Shown in pieces: positions 59,141 through 64,000 of a DNA stretch of 64,000 nt (the first letter of the stretch is position 1; each line of letters starts with the position of its first letter). The translations under genes and the position numbers were made by a program. This stretch comes from Bacillota bacterium. GTDB lineage: Bacteria > Bacillota > Clostridia > Christensenellales > SZUA-584. The stretch spans positions 1 to 64,000 of the forward strand of contig JAEWCC010000029.1 of NCBI GenBank assembly GCA_023390815.1, written 5' to 3'. The notes beneath the pieces were generated by a model. It was not told where the DNA came from. It saw nothing but the letters and a program-made list of their open reading frames with translations, and did not search any database.

Positions 59141-60306
59141 AGCAGTTCATCCATCTGCGCAGACTTAAGCGACGATTTGATCATGAACGTGGGCGCAAGC
59201 AGTTCCATGTTCTTCATCTCCCCTACCAGCTTCTCCATTACGGTGTGTGCGGCGGGTGCCCACGAACCGTTGGCAATCAGCGCCACTTTGCGGTTGCGCA
59301 AATTCAGTACCGCCATGTCGTGCAGCAGCGATTCCATACCGAAGTACAGGCCCATATTGTAGGTAGGCGACGCGAGCACGAGGTGGCTGTATTTGAACGC
59401 GTCGGCAATGATGTATGACGGATGGGTTTTGGATACATCATACATACGCATATCCGTAACGCCCTTCTGCGCCAGCCGGGTAGCGACTACGCTGGCCGCG
59501 TTTTCCGTATTGCCGTACATCGAAGCGTATGCGATGACGACGCCCTTCTTTTCGGGCTCGTAACGGCTCCACAGGTCATATTTGTCGAGAATATAACCGA
59601 GGTTGCAGCGCCATACCGGCCCATGCAGCGGACAGATCATTTTGATTTCAAAACTGGACAGCTTTTTGAACGCCGCCTGCACCTGCGCACCGAACCGGCC
59701 TACGATGTTGGTATAGTAACGGCGCGCTTCGTCGAGAAAGTGCCCTTCAAAATCATACTCGTCGCTGAAAAGGCTGCCTGAAAGTGCGCCGAACGTACCG
59801 AACGCATCAGCGGCAAACAGTATACCCTGGGTCTCCTCAAAGCTGAACATCACCTCGGGCCAATGCACCATCGGCGCGAACACGAAGCGCAGCGTATGCT
59901 TTCCAAGGCTTAGCGCGTCGCCATCCTTCACCTCATGCAGGTGCGTTTCGATATCGAAATCGTAAAACTGCCGGATCATCTGGAACGTTTTTGCGTTCCC
60001 GACGATCTTCATATCCGGATAACGGCGGCAGAGTTCTTCGATGTTGGCGCAATGATCGGGCTCCATATGGTTGACGACGAGATAATCCACTGCACGGCCT
60101 TGCAGCAATGACGTCAGGTTTTCCATGAACTGATGCGTGATCGCAGAATCCACGGTGTCCATCACCGCAACCTTCTCATCGAGAATCAAATATGAATTGT
60201 AGCATACGCCGTTCGGCAGCGGAAACATGTTTTCAAACAGCGCCAGCCTGCGGTCATTCCCTCCAACCCAATGCATTCCCGGTGCAAACTCCTGTGTATT
60301 ATGCAT
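59101..60306 (-). CDS. fprA: Flavodiiron protein FprA
   Basis: A 401-residue type A flavoprotein. The metallo-beta-lactamase domain holds the diiron ligands HMEPDH, VHWPEVM, FAADAFG and CPLHGP; the flavodoxin domain has ASMYGNTENAA. It reduces O2 to water (or NO) with electrons from a rubredoxin or similar carrier, protecting an anaerobe. ATG 60306 has AAGGGA upstream; 18 upstream codons of the frame are not used. Its last 11 codons lie inside the third repeat unit. Confidence 0.94.
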   Translation of the reverse strand: MHNTQEFAPGMHWVGGNDRRLALFENMFPLPNGVCYNSYLILDEKVAVMDTVDSAITHQFMENLTSLLQGRAVDYLVVNHMEPDHCANIEELCRRYPDMKIVGNAKTFQMIRQFYDFDIETHLHEVKDGDALSLGKHTLRFVFAPMVHWPEVMFSFEETQGILFAADAFGTFGALSGSLFSDEYDFEGHFLDEARRYYTNIVGRFGAQVQAAFKKLSSFEIKMICPLHGPVWRCNLGYILDKYDLWSRYEPEKKGVVIAYASMYGNTENAASVVATRLAQKGVTDMRMYDVSKTHPSYIIADAFKYSHLVLASPTYNMGLYFGMESLLHDMAVLNLRNRKVALIANGSWAPAAHTVMEKLVGEMKNMELLAPTFMIKSSLKSAQMDELLKLADAVAASVLE

Positions 60307-60375
60307 ATTTCCCTTCCTTTTATATAATATTATTATGATCTTTTTTGTATGGTATGGCACAATTGCGCTGCGCCT

Positions 60376-61551
60376 TTACCCAATGACGGTGACGACCTCG
60401 TTCTCGAGCGCGGCGGAGATCATGCCCTCTACATCCAGCGTAGCCTCCGCTTTCTCGATCTCGCTCATTTTGGGCTTTGTGACGGGGTGCTTGGGTACAA
60501 ATACCGTGCAGCAGTCCTCATAGGGCAGTATCGATGTTTTAAAGGTGCCGTAACGTTCCGCCAGCACCGTTATCTCAATCTTGTCCATGCCAATCAGAGG
60601 ACGCAGTACGACCATATCCACCGCGCTGTCGGTGGCGTTGAGGCTCTCCAGCGTCTGGCTGGCGACCTGCCCCACGCTCTCCCCCGTAATGAGCGCGAGG
60701 CTACCGTCGCTGCGCGCGACGCGCTGCGCAATGCGCATCATGAAGCGGCGCATCAATATCGTCAGGTATTCCGGCGGGCAATCCTGATAAAGCTTCATCT
60801 GGATATCCGTAAAACGCACGGTATGCAGCCGGATGCTGCCGGTATACCGCGCCATAATCCGCGCAAGATCGTGCACCTTGTCGAGCGCCTTCTCGCTCGT
60901 ATACGGGAAGCTCTCGAAGTGCACAGCGGTCAGCGATACGCCGCGCTTGGCGATCATGCACCCCGCCACCGGGCTGTCGATGCCGCCCGATAGCAGCAGC
61001 GTCGCGCTGCCGTTACAGCCCACGGGCATGCCGCCCGGGCCAGGCAGAATCTCCGTATAGCAAAATGCATGCTCGCGCATTTCAAGGTAAGCGGTAATCT
61101 GTGCATGCTCGAGGTCGACCTTGAGTCCCGGCACGTGATCCAATATGCGTCCACCCGCTTCGGCCGCCATCGCGTTAGAGCGCATCGGGAACCGCTTGTC
61201 CGCCCGCTTGGCTTCCACGCGGAAGGTGACGATTTCCCCGGGAAACTTTGCGCGCACCTTGCTCACCTGCTCTGCGAGCACCTCTGCCGCACGGTCAAAA
61301 TCCGGTTCCAGCCGCACGCCCGCGCTGTATGAGTGAACGCCGTACACGCACGAAAGCGCGTCCAGCGCCGATTGCAGCTGCGCGTCGTTTACGCCTTCCA
61401 CATAGATACGGCTTTGCCCGCGTCGCACGCGCGCACCTTGTATATCTTTAAGTGCCGACGCAATGTTGCGTACAAGCGCCCGTTCGAAAAACGGACGGTT
61501 GAGCCCTTTCAGAAAAATCTCCGCATAGCGGACGATGATCACATTCTCCAT
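60376..61551 (-). CDS. thiI: tRNA 4-thiouridine synthase ThiI
   Basis: A 391-residue ThiI without a rhodanese domain: N-terminal ferredoxin-like and THUMP domains (IVRYAEIFLKGLNRPFFER, RVRRGQSRIYVEG), then the PP-loop LLLSGGIDSPVAG and ALITGESVGQVASQTLESL. It thiolates U8 of tRNA. The ATG is 1 base after the iscS stop, typical of iscS-thiI pairs. Confidence 0.94.
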   Translation of the reverse strand: MENVIIVRYAEIFLKGLNRPFFERALVRNIASALKDIQGARVRRGQSRIYVEGVNDAQLQSALDALSCVYGVHSYSAGVRLEPDFDRAAEVLAEQVSKVRAKFPGEIVTFRVEAKRADKRFPMRSNAMAAEAGGRILDHVPGLKVDLEHAQITAYLEMREHAFCYTEILPGPGGMPVGCNGSATLLLSGGIDSPVAGCMIAKRGVSLTAVHFESFPYTSEKALDKVHDLARIMARYTGSIRLHTVRFTDIQMKLYQDCPPEYLTILMRRFMMRIAQRVARSDGSLALITGESVGQVASQTLESLNATDSAVDMVVLRPLIGMDKIEITVLAERYGTFKTSILPYEDCCTVFVPKHPVTKPKMSEIEKAEATLDVEGMISAALENEVVTVIG

Positions 61552-61552
61552 A

Positions 61553-62662
61553 CTACCTTCTGCCAAACCTCCTCAGTTGTTTTACCGCGGCGGACAGCTC
61601 CTCCAAAAATACATCGATCTCGCTGCGCGTGTTCAGCCTGCAGAGGCTGATTCGTACTGCGCCTTCGGCTTCTGCGTGTCTGACCCCGCACTCCAGCAGG
61701 ATACGGCTCACCTTGCCGCGAGAACACGCGCTTCCGGTGCCGACATATATCCCCTTTTCACCCAGCAGCCTTACAAGCACCTCTCCGCGCAGGCCTTCAA
61801 ACGACACGTTGAGGATATGCGAAACCTTCGTTTCGGGCAAGTGCAGGCAAGCGCCTTCCATACCGGACAGCGCCGAAACCAGGTGCTTGTGCAATGCCGT
61901 TATATTCCCCATATTCTCTGTTTCGCTTCGCAGCCCCGCTTCCAGCGCCTCGCCAAACGCCTGAACACCGAGTGTATTCTCGGTTCCGGGCCGCAGCGAG
62001 AGTTCCTGCTCTCCCCCGTGCATCAGGTTTTTGGGGGCGCGGCCTTCCCCGGTCAGCAGCGCGCCCACGCCTTTGAGCGCATGGATTTTGTGCGCGCTGA
62101 CGGTATAAAAATCTACACCGACAGGCTTCATATCCGTTTTAAGCAGCGCCTGAACGCCATCCGAATGAACGAGCGTGGTCGGATTCTTGGCTTTCACGGC
62201 GGCGCAGATTGCCTTGATATCGTTAAGCGCACCCGTTTCGTTGTTGACATGCATAATGGACACAAGCGCTGTATTTTCCTTCATCAATGCCAGCACATCT
62301 TCCGCATGGATGCAGTACCCGCGGGGCTTTACAAAATCCACTTCAGCACCTTCCCTCGCCAGATAGCGGAAGGCCTCATATACGCTTGGGTGTTCGATCG
62401 CGCTGGTAATGTAATGCGCGCCGCTTCTGACTGCCGAACGGACCGCGATGTTGTTGGCTTCCGTACCGCCCGAAGTGAACACGCAGCCAGCCAGCCCTGC
62501 GGCTTTTACCAGCGCTTCGCGCGTGCGCTTGAGGCCAATGAACACCCTCTCGGCAGGCGCGTACGCAGCCGAAGGATTGTACCAACCGTCTTCCATGTGC
62601 AGCCGCAGCGACTCGGAAACCAACGGTCTGGTCGTCGCCGCGTTGTCCAGATATATTTCCAA
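61553..62662 (-). CDS. iscS: Cysteine desulfurase, IscS/NifS family
   Basis: A 369-residue PLP enzyme: YLDNAATTRPL at the start, FTSGGTEANNIAV, MHVNNETGALNDI, SAHKIHALKGVGAL (PLP Lys) and GTGSACSRGK (catalytic Cys). It supplies sulfur to ThiI. I place the start at a TTG (62662) giving LEIYLDNAATT, with AGGAGG 10 bases upstream; a start 15 codons earlier lacks a ribosome-binding site. It has its own sigma-A promoter. The Cys-to-end distance suggests the NifS-like clade paired with thiI. Confidence 0.92.
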   Translation of the reverse strand: MEIYLDNAATTRPLVSESLRLHMEDGWYNPSAAYAPAERVFIGLKRTREALVKAAGLAGCVFTSGGTEANNIAVRSAVRSGAHYITSAIEHPSVYEAFRYLAREGAEVDFVKPRGYCIHAEDVLALMKENTALVSIMHVNNETGALNDIKAICAAVKAKNPTTLVHSDGVQALLKTDMKPVGVDFYTVSAHKIHALKGVGALLTGEGRAPKNLMHGGEQELSLRPGTENTLGVQAFGEALEAGLRSETENMGNITALHKHLVSALSGMEGACLHLPETKVSHILNVSFEGLRGEVLVRLLGEKGIYVGTGSACSRGKVSRILLECGVRHAEAEGAVRISLCRLNTRSEIDVFLEELSAAVKQLRRFGRR

Positions 62663-62693
62663 AAAAGTAGTGCCTCCTGATGCGAAATCAGTT

Positions 62694-62723
62694 ATAATAG
62701 GTATCATAACACGGAAGGGACAA
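62694..62723 (-). promoter_or_regulatory. Promoter of iscS-thiI
   Basis: Minus strand TTGTCC (62723-62718), 18-base spacer, TATTAT (62699-62694). A TATGAT lies closer but at poor spacing. Confidence 0.5.
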
Positions 62724-62769
62724 TTATTTAAGCCTTTTTTCGTATGACGATTGATTCCGGAGGGTTCTA

Positions 62770-63720
62770 ATGGATAAATGTCCGAAATGCGGCAATAAAC
62801 TCAGTAGTATCGATGTACTTTGTCCCAAATGCGGCGCATTGGTTGAGGTCGTGCAGATCAAAAAAGGCACGGCAGGACAAAACGCTTCATCGGACATGAG
62901 TATACCAGTTAAAAAGCAGCCACAGCAGAACCTAATCGTATATAACGACGACTGGCCGGTTGACGACACGGATATGCTGTCTTCATTGGATGCAGCACCC
63001 GAAGTCAAGCCGGACGATATTCCTGCCCCCTATCCGGACGATGTGAGCGAACTGCTCAAGCATCTTGACACGCCCGCAATCCCTGAGACAAAGCCTTCTA
63101 TGGAGACGCCCTTCTCCCCTGAATCGGAGCTCGAATCGGAGGAGAATTATCTGGCCATGTTCCGGAACATGAAGCTTCCCGAACTGGAGGACATCAATAC
63201 CGAAAACACGGCAGAACCCAGCTACTCCGAGCAGCTCACGGCAGCTGATCCACCGGAACCATCTATACAGCCCGAGCCCCGGCACGCGGAGTCCATTCCC
63301 GTTACAGCCGGTCATGAAAAACACCGCTGGCTGGAGATCGAAGAGCTATCGGATAATCCGCCTGTCGATGCGCCAATCAGCACATCCGCCGAGCCAACCG
63401 ATACGGAGACAGAGGCCCCCGAAGCACCCGTACCGGCATCCGATGAGCCTGGGGAATCGCGCTTTCGTTACCGCAGCGAGCGTCGTCAGGCGACGACCGT
63501 GCTTCATCCCCGCCGGAACGTCGGTCGTGTGGTCATGATGATATTCGTATGGCTGCTGGTTACCGGCGCGCTGTTCTGCGGCTTCTTCTTCCTGGACCAG
63601 TATGTCACGGAGCATTACGGCAGCTATCCCGCAATGCTGTATGAGTGGTCTAACGGCGCGATTGATCTTGACCCCTCCGCGGAACTCTCCCCCACGCCGA
63701 TTGAAGCACCGGCACCATAA
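62770..63720 (+). CDS. Zinc-ribbon membrane protein with long acidic linker
   Basis: A 316-residue protein: zinc ribbon (CPKCGNKLSSIDVLCPKCG), a long Pro/Glu/Asp-rich disordered region (about residues 40-240), a basic patch (RFRYRSERRQATTVLHPRRNVGR), a membrane helix (about 258-280) and a short extracytoplasmic tail. Third zinc-ribbon membrane protein in the window, but without the GTWY-type beta domain. Function unknown. Confidence 0.78.
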   Translation: MDKCPKCGNKLSSIDVLCPKCGALVEVVQIKKGTAGQNASSDMSIPVKKQPQQNLIVYNDDWPVDDTDMLSSLDAAPEVKPDDIPAPYPDDVSELLKHLDTPAIPETKPSMETPFSPESELESEENYLAMFRNMKLPELEDINTENTAEPSYSEQLTAADPPEPSIQPEPRHAESIPVTAGHEKHRWLEIEELSDNPPVDAPISTSAEPTDTETEAPEAPVPASDEPGESRFRYRSERRQATTVLHPRRNVGRVVMMIFVWLLVTGALFCGFFFLDQYVTEHYGSYPAMLYEWSNGAIDLDPSAELSPTPIEAPAP

Positions 63721-63738
63721 AAGCAAACCAGAACGCAG

Positions 63739-63768
63739 CGCCCCGTATTATATCGGGGCGTTATTTTT
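63739..63768 (+). terminator. Terminator after the zinc-ribbon gene
   Basis: Stem CGCCCCG/CGGGGCG with an 8-base loop followed by TTATTTTT. Confidence 0.88.
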
Positions 63769-63818
63769 GAGACGTATTTCCAACCGTCAAAGTCCATGTC
63801 ACGCATAAGGAGATTAAA

Positions 63819-64000
63819 ATGGAACAGTTTTCAATTCCGGGCGCAGGCGCAATCATCGTAAAGATGCGGCATGGAATCGAACATATATTGCTGCAGGACC
63901 GTGATAAAGAGGACGCACCGAATGAAGCGGGTCTGCTGGAGATTCCGGCAGGTAAAATCAGGGCATTTGAAAGCGTTTATGATACGCTTCGCCGCGAGGT
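63819..64000 (+). CDS. Nudix hydrolase, N-terminal part (runs off the window)
   Basis: Sixty codons are in view, with aaggag 7 bases before the ATG. The segment LLEIPAGKIRAFESVYDTLRREV is the first part of a Nudix box (G-x5-E-x7-RE), which would continue past the edge. Nudix enzymes cleave nucleoside diphosphate derivatives; the substrate cannot be told. The 5' side is complete, the 3' side is missing. Confidence 0.8.
   Translation, partial: MEQFSIPGAGAIIVKMRHGIEHILLQDRDKEDAPNEAGLLEIPAGKIRAFESVYDTLRRE

Overview
The window looks like a chromosomal segment of an anaerobic, endospore-forming Firmicute of class Clostridia. The evidence is a complete spoIIIA operon (AA to AH), sigG, ylmC, the asp23-amaP-DUF2273 set, an NADH-linked [FeFe]-hydrogenase operon with a Rex operator, and a flavodiiron protein. 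I cannot fix the family or genus from the sequence. Up to about 45 kb nearly all genes lie on the minus strand; the last 19 kb is mixed. No rRNA, tRNA, CRISPR array or transposase gene was recognised.

Layout. 1-3.2 kb: rimP-nusA-ylxR-ylxQ-infB, with a hairpin leader before rimP and infB running off the left edge. 3.2-7.2 kb: nrdR-pgeF and a PhoP/PhoR-type two-component pair, plus ylmC. 7.3-10.1 kb: an opposite-strand island of four membrane-protein genes, two of them close paralogues, wedged between ylmC and sigG. 10.1-11 kb: sigG behind a good sigma-F-type promoter. 11-17 kb: asp23-amaP-DUF2273-nusB-M22 protein-folD-xseA-xseB-ispA, one long operon with a sigma-A promoter and a terminator. 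17-22 kb: spoIIIAA-AH. 22-26.9 kb: a lipoprotein, an exported peptidoglycan-binding-like protein, a bacterial NHEJ operon (ku, ATP-dependent ligase, LigD-type polymerase) and a DUF3298-like protein. 26.9-32 kb: a polar amino acid ABC transporter, a DMT exporter, a lipoprotein, and a MarR regulator with an operator and a previously untracked 51-residue membrane peptide. 32-34 kb: membrane pyrophosphatase.

34-45.8 kb is a carbon-metabolism operon: malic enzyme, CoA-acylating aldehyde dehydrogenase, SucC/SucD-type CoA ligase, a four-subunit 2-oxoacid/acetoin dehydrogenase complex (E1 alpha, E1 beta, E2, E3) and LarA lactate racemase. It diverges from a FadR-type GntR regulator, and a palindromic operator sits on the start of the operon promoter. 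The gene set could turn malate, lactate/pyruvate or acetoin into acetyl-CoA and then ATP plus acetate.

45.9-52.6 kb holds a CotH / VTC-domain / DUF4956 cluster. The CotH gene is split by a run of ten A residues; removing one A would join three lamin-tail domains to the CotH kinase-like domain. Two zinc-ribbon membrane proteins follow. 52.6-57.9 kb is the bifurcating-type hydrogenase operon (hydC-like, an HATPase protein, a [2Fe-2S] protein, hydB, hydA), with a perfect Rex palindrome upstream and a strong terminator downstream. 58-64 kb: a DUF2284 protein, a three-unit non-coding repeat cluster that carries decayed copies of the fprA 3' end, fprA, iscS-thiI, a zinc-ribbon membrane protein and the start of a Nudix hydrolase.

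The main things to check are the poly-A split CotH gene, the repeat cluster beside fprA, the membrane-protein island beside sigG with sigma-G-like promoters, and the ATPase embedded in the hydrogenase operon.
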